Shown: in pieces, positions 41,601 to 64,000 of the stretch
How the letters are laid out: every line of letters starts with the position of its first letter
Position numbering within the stretch: position 1 is the stretch's first letter
Origin: Aselliscus stoliczkanus
Taxonomy: Eukaryota; Chordata; Mammalia; Chiroptera; Hipposideridae
Length of the DNA: 64,000 nucleotides
NCBI GenBank assembly: GCA_033961575.1
Contig: CM066741.1
Location: forward strand, 1,617,715-1,681,714
Direction: 5' to 3'
The notes under the pieces: generated by a model
Seen by the model: the letters and a program-made list of their open reading frames with translations, nothing else
Told to the model about the DNA's origin: nothing
The model's database searches: none
Translations under genes and position numbers: made by a program

Positions 41601-42530
41601 GCACAGTGGGCACCCACCAGGCAGGGCCACACCGTGCCCGTCTGTGTAATGGGCGCCCGGGCACCCACCAGGCATGTCCTAGCCGTGTCCGTCTGTGTAA
41701 TGGGCGCCCGGGCACACACCAGGCATGTCCTAGCCGTGCCCGTCTGTGTAATGGGCGCCCGGGCACCCACCAGGCATGTCCTAGCCGTGCCCGTCTGTGT
41801 AATGGGCGCCCGGGCGCACACCAGGCATGTCCTAGCCATGCCCGTCTGTGTAATGGGCGCCCGGGCACCCACCAGGCATGTCCTAGCCGTGCCCGTCTGT
41901 GTAATGGGCGCCCGGGCGCCCACCAGGCATGTCCTAGCCGTGCCCGTCTGTGTAACGGGCGCCCACCAGGCATGTCCTAGCCGTGCCCGTCTGTGTAATG
42001 GGCGCCCGGGCGCCCACCAGGCATGTCCTAGCCGTGCCCGTCTGTGTAACGGGCGCCCGGGCGCCCACCGGGCGGGGCCGCGGCTCACCTGTGATCGCGT
42101 GGATCTTCTGCTTGAGCTCGGAGCCCGTGCTGTCCAGCGGGAGCTTCACGTCGTGCTTCGTCTTGTTCCAGATGATCTTCAGGTCCACCAGCTCCCTGCC
42201 GGCGCCGCCGCCCGCGTCCTCGCCGTTGCTGACCGCGGCCTGGGCGGCGGGGCCGCCGGGGGGCTGGGCCGGGGCCGGCTGCGGGCTGCCCCGCGCGGCG
42301 CACGGCTGCTCGGCCTCCGGGTCCATGCCGGGCTCCTCGGCGCCTGCAGCAGGGGGCAGGGGGCGCTCGCCGCGGGCCGGGCCTGGGCCGCGCCCCCGCC
42401 CCCGAGCCCCGCCGGCCCCGCCGCCCCCCCCGGGCCCGGAGCGCACCCCCGGGGCCCCCGCTCCGCCCCGGCCCCGCCGGGCGCCCGCCGCCCCGCTGCA
42501 CTCACCATCCGGGGCCCCGGCCGCCGCCAT
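32495..42530 (-). CDS. UBFD1: UBFD1, ubiquitin family domain-containing protein 1
   Basis: UBFD1 has a ubiquitin-like fold followed by a C-terminal domain conserved among eukaryotes. It has been linked to polyubiquitin binding and NF-kB signalling, but its role is poorly known. Coding exons on the minus strand are 42506-42530, 42089-42343, 40300-40508, 37838-37903, 37628-37733, 34735-34817 and 32495-32605, giving 284 residues ending GKWQYF. Residues 1-58 are Ala/Pro/Gly-rich and low complexity. The ubiquitin-like domain spans about 60-137 (RELVDLKIIWNKTKHDVKLP to AKIMVVGS). The C-terminal domain is about 185-284 (LSGMYNKSGGKVRLTFKLEQ, YYWVYWVPTQYVDAIKD). Human is 309 residues as I recall; the missing 25 all fall in the low-complexity N-terminus. 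Intron 1 is only 162 nt. Intron 2 carries a 51-bp minisatellite touching the exon 2 donor. The start codon faces EARS2 across a shared promoter. Confidence 0.96.
34735..34817 (-). CDS. UBFD1: UBFD1 exon 6
   Basis: The 83-nt exon encodes RTEKLPMGSIKNVVSEPIEG and HEDYHMM. Acceptor CGTCTTAG, donor ATG/GTGAGT. Confidence 0.96.
37628..37733 (-). CDS. UBFD1: UBFD1 exon 5
   Basis: The 106-nt exon encodes ERLPTFPLSGMYNKSGGKVR and onward to LWIGTK. Acceptor TGTCCTCAG, donor AAAG/GTATGG. Confidence 0.96.
37838..37903 (-). CDS. UBFD1: UBFD1 exon 4
   Basis: The 66-nt exon encodes QHRKVLDKGKPEDVLPSVRG plus AQ. Acceptor ACGTTACAG, donor CAG/GTAAGC. A perfect 45-bp tandem duplication starts 23 nt upstream of the acceptor. 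Confidence 0.95.
37927..38016 (+). repeat. Perfect 45-bp tandem duplication, UBFD1 intron 3
   Basis: Units 37927-37971 and 37972-38016 are identical for their first 44 bases (TACATGAAACAGCTGGCCGC...). No divergence suggests a recent or polymorphic event. Confidence 0.95.
40300..40508 (-). CDS. UBFD1: UBFD1 exon 3
   Basis: The 209-nt exon encodes LPPAMQKVMYKGLVPEDKTL and onward to EESKKEPLCRQK, completing the ubiquitin-like domain. Acceptor TTCCCAAG, donor AAA/GTGAGT. Confidence 0.96.
41215..42080 (+). repeat. 51-bp minisatellite in UBFD1 intron 2 (about 17 units)
   Basis: GTAATGGGCGCC-type landmarks recur at 41245, 41297, 41348, 41399, 41450 and so on at 51-bp spacing up to 42044. Two units are about 9 bp short (near 41603-41645 and 41951-41993). 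Two subtypes exist: left units carry GGCGGGGCTGCGCC, right units carry GGCATGTCCTAGCC. As 51 is 3 x 17, several frames on both strands stay open. Confidence 0.96.
42089..42343 (-). CDS. UBFD1: UBFD1 exon 2
   Basis: The 255-nt exon encodes the acidic, Pro/Ala-rich N-terminus and the start of the ubiquitin-like fold, ending IHAITG. Acceptor CTGCTGCAG, donor ACAG/GTGAGC. The minisatellite begins within about 15 nt of the donor. Confidence 0.94.
42506..42530 (-). CDS. UBFD1: UBFD1 exon 1 (coding part)
   Basis: Encodes MAAAGAPD plus one base. Start at the complement of 42528-42530 in GCCGCC context on the complement side; donor GATG/GTGAGT. Confidence 0.92.
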
Positions 42531-42922
42531 GATGATTGTGTACAACCCCCACCGCGCCCGCAGAGGCCGCCGGGAAAAGGCGAGCTGGCGGAGATTGGCC
42601 CCCGCGGCAGCCCCTAATCGCGCCCGGCCGGGCCGGAAACAGGTGAAGGTTTCTATGGAGACCCGCCTCCTCCGCTTCCCCGGCCCGGCCCCTGCCACGC
42701 TTTAGCTTTGGGCGGCCGAGGGGGGCGGGCCGCCCCGGGAATCGCCCGCTGCACGGACGCTGCCCCCTAGAGGCCGCGGAGGGCCGCAGCCGCGCCGGGG
42801 GGGGGGGGCCTGCGCCTTTAAAGGGGCGGGGTGGCGCCCTCTGTGGCGGGCGCCGATTGGCTGGGAGGAGTCCCCCGGAAGTGACGCACGGAAAAGGCCC
42901 ACGTGCGCGAGGCCGCCCCCAC
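42531..42922. promoter_or_regulatory. Bidirectional CpG-island promoter, UBFD1 / EARS2
   Basis: 392 bp separate the two divergent start codons. Toward EARS2 there are a GC box GGGGCGGGG at 42823, an inverted CCAAT box (ATTGG) at 42856, a joined ETS/CRE-like CCGGAAGTGACGCA at 42875 and an E-box CACGTG at 42900. The ETS/GABP site is common in promoters of mitochondrial genes. No TATA box. CpG density stays high from about 42080 to 43700. Confidence 0.8.
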
Positions 42923-56645
<13,723 letters not shown>

Positions 56646-57179
56646 GGATGATTGACAAGCAGGGCTGAGCTGGACGTCAGACTTCCTGTGGGCTTGGGAC
56701 GGTCCTCAGCTGCCGAGCTGGAGCCCGCCTCCCGCTATGCTCCTGGTCCTGGACTGGGCAGCCTCCTGCCCCCCTTCCCTAAAGGCTGCCTGCTCCTTTC
56801 CGGTTCCCCGTCCGGGTCCTGGACTGGACACCGGCACCCTGCCTTGTCTGCGGCTTTTTCTTCACGTCCGCCTCCTTCCCTGCTAACTTGTGAGTCACTC
56901 CGCGGGCTTCTGAAGTGAGATGGTCCTGGTGTGAATAGGGATAGTGGAAGTAAAGGAGGATTGGGGCTGGCCACCAAGACCCCCTCCAGGGCCTCCAGGC
57001 TTTGCCCATGTGGCAGCCAGCCTCTGGATGGCCCCCAGCCATCGCTTCCTGCTGGAACTCACGTGGAGCAGGGCTGACGGTCTGTGCGACAGGGAGCTAA
57101 GGCCTCCTGCTGGCAGCGAGGTGAGAGCGCCATCTCGGAAGTGGCTCTTCCAGCCCTGGGCCAGCCTGTAGTTGTCTCT

Positions 57180-57250
57180 TTTTTTAGCTGAGCCATCCTG
57201 CCACCTGTTGGCAGCTCAGCTTGGGCTGGGCATCGAACTGCCAGGCCAGC
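57180..57250 (-). mobile_element. 5'-truncated SINE type B
   Basis: Antisense fragment CACCTGTTGGCAGCTCAGC with a T run at the left; CCAGCCTxTAG flanks. Confidence 0.75.
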
Positions 57251-57251
57251 C

Positions 57252-57281
57252 TTTAGATGACCGCAACCCCGGTCATCTAAA
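57252..57281. repeat. Perfect 11-bp inverted repeat (hairpin)
   Basis: TTTAGATGACC at 57252-57262 and GGTCATCTAAA at 57271-57281 with an 8-base loop. No known factor site was recognised. Confidence 0.85.
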
Positions 57282-58019
57282 CCCCGGCTCCTCAACGTCA
57301 CGAAAGAGCCTAAGCCACACCCGCTAAGCGAGGCTGGTCCCAGATTTCAGACGCCTGAATTGGGGGGAATCCACACTCATCCCTTAAGGCCACGCAGTTT
57401 GGGGATATCAGTCACCCAGCGCGGGGGCTAAGGCCCTGCCTCTTCCAGTGGGTGAGGGACAGGGGTTAACGAATTTGTTGGACTTCCTAGAGACCTCGTC
57501 TTCGCTTTAGAAGTGTATCAGCTGAAGTTCTTCGGTTGCAAACCATGAGAACCCACCCTGCCTAACTGAAGTTTATTGGAGACTAAGTTTATGGAGTTTA
57601 ATTTTATGGGAGTTGAAGTTTGCGGGAGCGTCAGAGTCTATGGGAAAGCCGCCCAGGGCCAGGGTAGGTGGGCCTGGGACCCCAGAGCTCTGGCTGCGGC
57701 AGCCGCCTGGCAGCCTGTCTGGTGGCCCCTGGAGCACCAGCTGGGCTTCGTGGTTTGTCCCTGTCGGCACTTTGCCTTCAGTGTGGGTGACTTGGCAGAA
57801 GGTTCCCCAGGAAGAGTGCTTGGGCTCACTGAGGTCACATTGCCATTCCTTAGCCGGTGGTCCCTCAGGGTGATGGCCAATGGGGGAAAAGTTGTTCCCA
57901 AGGAAAACGAGGGTGCTGTTTCCCAAAAGGGGTGATGGCGAAGGGGACACAGAATAGTCCTGCTAGTGATTTCGTGTGCGTTTCCATGAGGCACAACCAC
58001 AACTGGGTTCAGATTTTGC

Positions 58020-58165
58020 TAGTACCCGCTTTAGTCCATCATCTCATTAAATCTTCACAACCCCATGAAAGAGACATAATTATTATCATTTCTATGTTAC
58101 AGAGAGGAAAACAGGCTCAGGAAACATAAGGAACCCTCCTGAGGGATAGTATGAGGCAAAGCACA
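58020..58165 (-). repeat. MIR
   Basis: ATCTCATTAAATCTTCACAA, ATTATTATCATTTCTATG and GAAAACAGGCTCAGGAAAC fit antisense MIR. Confidence 0.7.
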
Positions 58166-58227
58166 GATTTTAAATTCTTGACTTGTGACAATCCCGAGTC
58201 CAAGCTTAGCTCTTCACTGCAGGGCGA

Positions 58228-58348
58228 GGGGCCGGCCGAGGGGCGCGGTGGTTGAGCGCTGGTTTGGGAGGCCAGCGGCCCCAGTTCAGGTCCCACATAG
58301 GAGGGCCAGTGACACTGCCCTCAAATAAAATAAAATAAAATCGCTTTA
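58228..58348 (+). mobile_element. tRNA-derived SINE (type A, short)
   Basis: Sense, GGGGCCGGCCGAGGGGCGCG head, AAATAAAATAAAAT tail. Flanked by ACTGCAGGG(C/T)GA at 58216 and 58349. Confidence 0.92.
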
Positions 58349-58554
58349 ACTGCAGGGTGACCTCAGAGCCCCTGTTTCTGAGACAGGAAGAATGGGTACG
58401 AGAAACTGGCTCGTGGTTCGGGGGTGGGAGTGTCACGGTGAGTGATCGAAACACTCAGCTAGTAAAGTGCCCCCATTGCAATGAGTCATGTGAAAAGCAG
58501 CATTTACCTTCTGCACTGCGGGTTTTTAAATTTTTTAAAAAAGCCATTTTTATG

Positions 58555-58692
58555 GGGCCGGTCGAGTAGCTCAGTTGGTTAAAAGCTCGCTCAAGAGTGT
58601 GAGCTGAGCTCTGAGCAAAAGTAGTTCGATGCCCAGCCTGAGCTGAGCTGCCAACAGGTGGCAGTATGGCTCAGCTTAAAAAAAAACACAAA
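58555..58692 (+). mobile_element. tRNA-derived SINE (type B, short)
   Basis: Sense, GGGCCGGTCGAGTAGCTCAG head, B box AGTTCGATGCC, and an A-rich tail followed by CCCATTTT, matching the upstream GCCATTTTTA. Confidence 0.88.
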
Positions 58693-58759
58693 ACCCATTT
58701 TAAATAAAAAACTCAGGTCCATTCCCAGTGTTTTTGAGGCTACAGTGAGGCGGTAAAGG

Positions 58760-58975
58760 CCATGGAGGCCAAATGCCTGGACTCCAATGCCAGTCCTGCC
58801 CTGTGTGACTTCTGTCCCTCAGTGTCCTCGTCTGTGAAATGCAGATAATGTTTGCACCTGTTTCAAAGAATCGGAAGGATTGAAATAGGTGACACGTGTA
58901 AGAGGTGACATACGTAAAGTTCTTACAGCAGTGCCTGGCCCTTAAGTGTTATCTGTTCCCATCATCATCATCATC
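58760..58975 (+). repeat. MIR with ATC microsatellite
   Basis: GCCAGTCCTGCCCTGTGTGA, CCTCGTCTGTGAAATGCAG and CAGCAGTGCCTGGCCC fit MIR. A short (ATC)n run follows at about 58961-58979. Confidence 0.75.
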
Positions 58976-61959
58976 ATCACTGGTATTTCATTCTTAGAAA
59001 CGGTGATCATGGTTGCCAGGCATAGAGATGCCCTCGGACAAACAAAAGAAGTCGCCAGAGGAACAAGGACTTGCACAGCTCCAAGGGGCGACTCCCGGGT
59101 GGCCCCTACGGGAGACTGGAACCTGTCCCTGGAAACCCACTTGGACCTGAGGCACTGACTTTTGCCCCTCTGAGACCGCCGTTTCTAAACTCGTCTCTGC
59201 TCCCCACATCTTCCTTCTGCAGACCGGCTTTCTCTTCCTCTTTGCACTTGACCGACAACCAGCATTCAGCCCTGGAGCTGAACCATCTCTCTCCCACACC
59301 ACCAGTTGCATAACTAGTAGTCCATGCCCAGCTTCCCAGGTGAGACTCTGATTGGCCTAGCTTGGTCACATGTCTGGCCCTGGTCCAATCAGCTGGCCAG
59401 GGGGGACAGTCATGTGATAAGATCATGGTCCTAGGACAGTGGTTACTACCCCCTCAGCCTAATTCTCTTTCCATGAAGCTTGGAGAGTTTCTTTTCCAGA
59501 AAATGACTTATCTGATTCATAGAGCGTTGATCCTGCTTTATTGTTTTCTTCCTAATACTTCTATGAAATTGTACAGTGTATTTGTACATGTTTACTGTCT
59601 GCCTAAAGAGTGTAGCAGTAAGAGCTGCAGGAAAGGCTGCTTTTTCTTGGTTATTACCATAGCGCCTGGCACATGGCCCGACACCCAGCAGAGTCAAGGA
59701 ACGATCCCGTGGTGAACGGCGTATCTGAGGGCCCCAGCAGTCAGATCAGTTTCGGCAGAAGTGGCGGTCATCAGCTGGCCCAGCCGCTCGCTTCCAGCGG
59801 TTTCCAAGTTTCAGTTTCATTGACTCGGGGAGGTCCTGTCTGTTTTGCAAGATTTGCACTTGTGGTCAGCAGTCTGGTCCATTGCCTGTAGTGGGCACTG
59901 AACACAAATGGAATGGTTCAATATAGAGCGATGTTTGGTGGGGACTAAAATTAGAAGTCTGTTCATTAGTTCATATTTTTTTTTGTCTTATGATAAAATT
60001 TCTACCTTCCCAGGGACCAAGATACTAAATACTCTGAAAGTGAGGACCCTCTGGGTGATACCATGGTCCAGAGAGGGAAGCTTTTCATCCATTTGGGGCT
60101 GTCAGAGGGCGTTACAAGTGAATGGGGTTCCGAGGGATGAGTAGGAGTTTCCCAGATCTGTGAGAGTTCGAAGGGTATTTCAAGCAGAGGGATGGAAAAG
60201 AGTACTTCCCAGAGTTGGATGTGGTTGGAGTAATGGGTAGGAGGCGACGGAGTGGTAGCATTGGCTGAGAAACCAGACAGAGGAGAAATCCAAACCGGTG
60301 AAAAGTATCTAAGTGCCTTCTGATGCAAATAACAAAGCCAGGTTTCAAACCAGCTTACACAAGATTTAATATCCCCCGTAACAGGAAGTTCAGGGGTAGG
60401 GCCGGCTCCAGGGTTGGTTAATTAAGCATTCAGTGAGGACCCTAGGTCTTTCCATCTCTCTTCCCTCTGCTGGCCTCAGCATCACCGACAGCCTGTGACT
60501 GGCCCCCCTCTGCTCACAGCCTAACACCCGGCGGCCTCTCCGCATGTCCTCCGTGGTGGCTGGTGGCAGGTAGAGTGGCTTTCTGTGACTTTCTCCCTCA
60601 AAGCTCCCTCCCTTACTGGACTTCCCCATTCTTGAACATATCTCTGCTGGGGAAGTAGAAGGGGAGACCCCACACATCAGTCAGAGCAGACCCAGCGCTG
60701 GGGGCAGGGCCGAGCTGGGGAGCTGTGGAGCTGTGGGGACCTGAACAAAGTGGGGGTTCCGTTAGCGAAGACCCGAGTTGGGTCTTCATGAGGTGGAAGG
60801 CGAGAAGCCACTCAAATGCTTTGAACTGGGAAGCGACGTGATCAGATTGGTGTTTTTTAAAGGATCATTCGGGCAGCCATGCTGACCGGAAATGTGAGCG
60901 GAACACACCGGACCCAGGGGCCCTGGGGGGCGGCGATTGGAGATGAGGCGTGGAGGGGACTGTTGTCCTGAGGAAGCCTTCTGTCCTCTCACGCCGCCCG
61001 GGGTCTGTCCTGGCTGCACTTGCCCCTTTCCTGCCACACACGTGCCTTCTGCTCTGGGCCACAGCCACATCAGGTCCCTGGGCTTGTCTCCTTCCTGCCT
61101 CGGAGCCGGTGGTCTCTGGGATGCTCTTGTCCACCCGCCCTTTTCCCCTTTGCCCGTCACCTCCTTCGCCTCCGGATGTCAGCTCCATTGTCCCCTACAC
61201 TGTCGGAGGAGCCTCTGACTTCCTCTCAGGTCTTCCTGTCATTCGTCTCCAGCACCCCATGTTTTTCTCTAGCACACCGTTGGAAATTGGTTGTGTAGAT
61301 AATTGTGTAAGTAACTAATTGTGCAGTTACCCATTTGTGTCAGATTGTCAAGTCCAACAAAACGGACCTCATCCGCTTGGTCACCTGTGTCCCCAGTGCT
61401 GAGAATGGCGCCGGCTCCTAGCAGGTGCCCAGTGGACACCGGGTGAAAGACCAGATACACATCTGGTGGGATGGTCAGGACGGTGTCAAGGGCACCGGTG
61501 CCGGTCCCGCCAAAGTCACTGTCCAGTTAAGCTACCGGTGTGCGGTGTTGAGGAGCATTGCATCATTTATGGCTACTGTTTTCTTTAGTGAAATCGGGGA
61601 TGAATGTTTTTTGTTTTTTTTTAAATTTAGAAGGTGGTACAAGTTTGGCTTGGGGATCTCCAGCTTATCCTTCATATCTGGGCAAAATGTTGGGGTCACA
61701 GTCTTTCCCCCCCAGGCCCGAGTCCCCTCAGCTCTGCCCTCTGCACCCCCTTTCCCAATCCTGACTGCAGTGGGAGAGCACTATGAAAGCTCACCATACA
61801 GAAAGGGGGACACACCACGGACGATGCACAGGACATAAATGGGAAGCGGAAGGGAGCCTGGGCATGAAGGGCTGGCGGTGTGAGCACTCAAGAGGGGACC
61901 TCGGAAGGCCCCCTGGGGGTGACACCGTAGTTCTGTCTGAAGCCAAAACCTGTGCACCC

Positions 61960-62560
61960 AGCCTCTGCCCTGAACCCCTCAACCACTTCCTTATCACTGT
62001 CGACAAAAAAACTTCCTGCCTAAGAGAAAGCTTATAAGAGTTTGAGCCAAACTGATGATAATGCCCAGGAAACAAAGTCTCTGAGAAAATGCCCCAGAAA
62101 ATGGCCTTTGTGCACCTTACTTTATACATTAGAATCAAAGGAGGGGGGTTACATGAAATCTATTGGTTGTAGATCAAGGAGGTGGGAGAAAGCAAAGCGG
62201 GGAAATCTCTGGGATTGGATAAAAAAGTAAAATGGGGAGACACTTTTTTTATATTGGTGGGTACAGGACAGTTAATAGCATTTTACAGCACATAGAGATA
62301 GTATTTGGGATACAAGATAACAATGAGGGATTTTGTAGTTTTCAGCTATGGTGTGGTGGGTTGTGCCCCCTGGGGGGTCTTAAAAAAGATGACTTACATT
62401 CCAAGGGTATGTTATCTTAGATGCAAAAAGACAACAGACAGGCTCACTTAAGGTAAAGATTGACCTTTGTCAAGGAAGCCACAGGCCAAGGATGTGACTT
62501 CCTGCCATGGCCCACCTTAGTTAGGAATTTTTTTGTCTACGCCATCCTGTTTCAGTCTCC
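61960..62560. repeat. Unclassified AT-rich segment, possible old retroelement
   Basis: This 600-bp block differs in composition from its flanks and reads like LTR or untranslated retroelement sequence, but no family was recognised and no long frame is present. Confidence 0.25.
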
Positions 62561-63342
62561 TGAGCTTGTCAGGTTTAATTTGTGGCCCCTTTTCTGCCCA
62601 CATCACCCACTTATCCTTTAACCCTTCAGTTGTGTTCCCCAGAGCATCAGCATCGTCTGGGGACCCATCAGGAAGGCAGCTTCTCGGCCTCACCCCAGAC
62701 GTGCAGAATTGGGTAGTGGGTGTGTCAGGCCCTGCTTTGTGCTTTTACAAGAGCTCTAGGTGATTCTGACAAATGTTAGTTTGAAAACCACTGATCCACG
62801 TGCCAAAACGTTAAGTGAGTGGAGGTGCTTAAAAGAAGGAACATAAATAAGGCAAGTACAAAATATTTGGGAAGTGACTGATGGTCCTTGGCAAAATGGA
62901 CAGCTGCTGCCCCTGGAGAGGGCACCGTCTCTTGTCACCCACAGGCATTGGTTGCAATAAGGAAACCCAGCTCCTGTGCTGCCAGATTTTAGAATTTTGA
63001 AGAGGCAAACCTGTGTTAAAGATTTTATTTAACTCATGAATGAAGAAACTGGCGTGATGACTGATGCAACCCCTCCTGAGAACAATCGGAAGAACATGCA
63101 CATTTATAGCTCAGGACTATTGAAAGGAAGGTGCACATGGGGGCAGATCTGGGTTTTCTAGAGAGGGAGGTGTGCCTTCCTGGGGCAGAACTCATCTGCC
63201 TGTCTCTAGACAAGAATTTCCTTTGTTTTCCCTTATCTCCAGAGATGCAAAGCAATTCTGAAAGAACCACAGTCGATAAAAAGGTGTGCTATAGACAAAG
63301 CATAGTTTTCATTGAAATCCAAAATTTCCCCTGCATGGGTAG

Positions 63343-63694
63343 TGTATAGATGGAATGTGTTCCCTTCAAGTTCATATGCTGAAACTAACCCCCCCCCATA
63401 TGATGGGACTTGGGGGTGGGGGCTCTGGGAGGTGATTAGGTTTAGCGGAGGTCACGAGAGGGGCCCTCCTGATGGGATTGGTGCCCTTGTACAGGAAGAG
63501 ACCAGACCACCTGGTGAGTGCACTGCAAGAAAAGCAGTCTGCTCTGCAAAGCAGGAAGCGGGTTCTCACCCTGAACCCCATCTGCAGCACCTTGACCTTG
63601 GACTTCCAGCCTTCAGACCTGTGAGAAGTAAATGTCAGTGGTTTCGGCCACCCACTCTGGTATTTCGTTACAGCAGCCCGAGTTTGCTAAGATA
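63343..63694 (+). mobile_element. MaLR (MST/MLT1-like) LTR
   Basis: In sense order: TAGATGGAATGTGTTCCC, TTCATATGCTGAAACTAACC, GGGAGGTGATTAGGTTTAGC, GATGGGATTGGTGCCCTTGT, CTTGACCTTGGACTTCCAGC, GTTACAGCAGCCCGAG. Non-coding, about 352 bp. Confidence 0.8.
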
Positions 63695-64000
63695 ACTGTA
63701 AAAGGTGCAGCTTTGAGAACCCAGCACACAGTGGTTCAGTCGCTTGTCATTCAGCAGCAGTTTCACGAAGATTTCCACGCAGAAGGGTGCTTTGGGCAGC
63801 AGCCTGTCAGGTCAGGCGTGTGTGGCCAGACTTATTTTGGAGCTGAGCACAGCGGATATATTTTTCGACTTTGTGTAGGGATGGGACCTAACGTCCCATA
63901 GCTACTACCTCTTAACTGCTTCCACTGCATGTTTGGCTGTTCAACAAGTAATTTGTTGGCGCTAGAGTGCTGAGACTGATTCTAACTACTGGGGATCTGG

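Larger units (their letters stand above)
56650..64000. other. Region downstream of EARS2, no gene recognised
   Basis: About 7.3 kb of mixed repeats (SINEs, MIR, L2-like, MaLR LTR) and unassigned sequence. Open frames here are short and overlap repeats. In human the next gene is GGA2; none of its exons was recognised here. Confidence 0.6.

Noticed and set aside
41123..42088. Open frames of 259-321 residues on both strands with repeated Arg/Ala/Thr motifs
   Set aside because: They are products of a 51-bp minisatellite whose unit is divisible by three; they have no splice structure or protein similarity of their own.

Overview
This is a mammalian nuclear genomic window carrying four protein-coding genes in a known conserved order: PALB2 (3' part, + strand), NDUFAB1 (complete, +), UBFD1 (complete, - strand) and EARS2 (complete, +). 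The same block lies on human chromosome 16p12. Many young tRNA-derived SINEs with long CA/GT-independent tails, ending in CCCCAATTCCCCAAT-type sequence, together with heads of the GGCTGGCCAGGTGGCTCAG and GGCCGGCCGAGTGGCGCGG types, point to a bat, most likely a rhinolophoid (horseshoe or leaf-nosed type). The species is an inference. Ancient MIR, L2, L1 and MaLR remnants are as in any placental mammal.

Layout. 1-15930: PALB2 exons 5 to 13 (human numbering); exons 1-4 lie upstream of the window. Exons 6-13 have exactly the lengths I recall for human PALB2, and exon 5 is 24 nt shorter. 15931-18900: intergenic DNA with L1, L2 and two long composite SINEs. 18900-24245: NDUFAB1, with a CpG-rich promoter, four coding exons and a separate 3' UTR exon. 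24250-29250: gap between the NDUFAB1 3' end and the candidate UBFD1 3' end. 29250-42530: UBFD1 on the minus strand, with seven coding exons and a probable long 3' UTR. A CpG-island promoter of about 390 bp separates the UBFD1 and EARS2 start codons, which point away from each other. 42923-56645: EARS2, nine coding exons, 523 residues. 56650-64000: intergenic repeats; no exon was recognised. In human, GGA2 is the next gene, and it presumably starts beyond this window.

Roles. PALB2 is a nuclear homologous-recombination scaffold. NDUFAB1 (mitochondrial acyl carrier protein) and EARS2 (mitochondrial glutamyl-tRNA synthetase) act in mitochondria. UBFD1 is a ubiquitin-like-fold protein of poorly known function. 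The genes are neighbours, not an operon. No undescribed coding system is visible. The points most worth a second look are a 51-bp minisatellite that abuts UBFD1 exon 2 and stays open in its reading frame, modular multi-tRNA SINEs sharing one tail, a near-perfect splice donor overlapping the PALB2 stop codon, a substitution at the human Ala1025 position of PALB2, tandem splice donors in EARS2, and a perfect 45-bp tandem duplication beside a UBFD1 splice acceptor. Comparisons with human proteins are from memory and were not computed.
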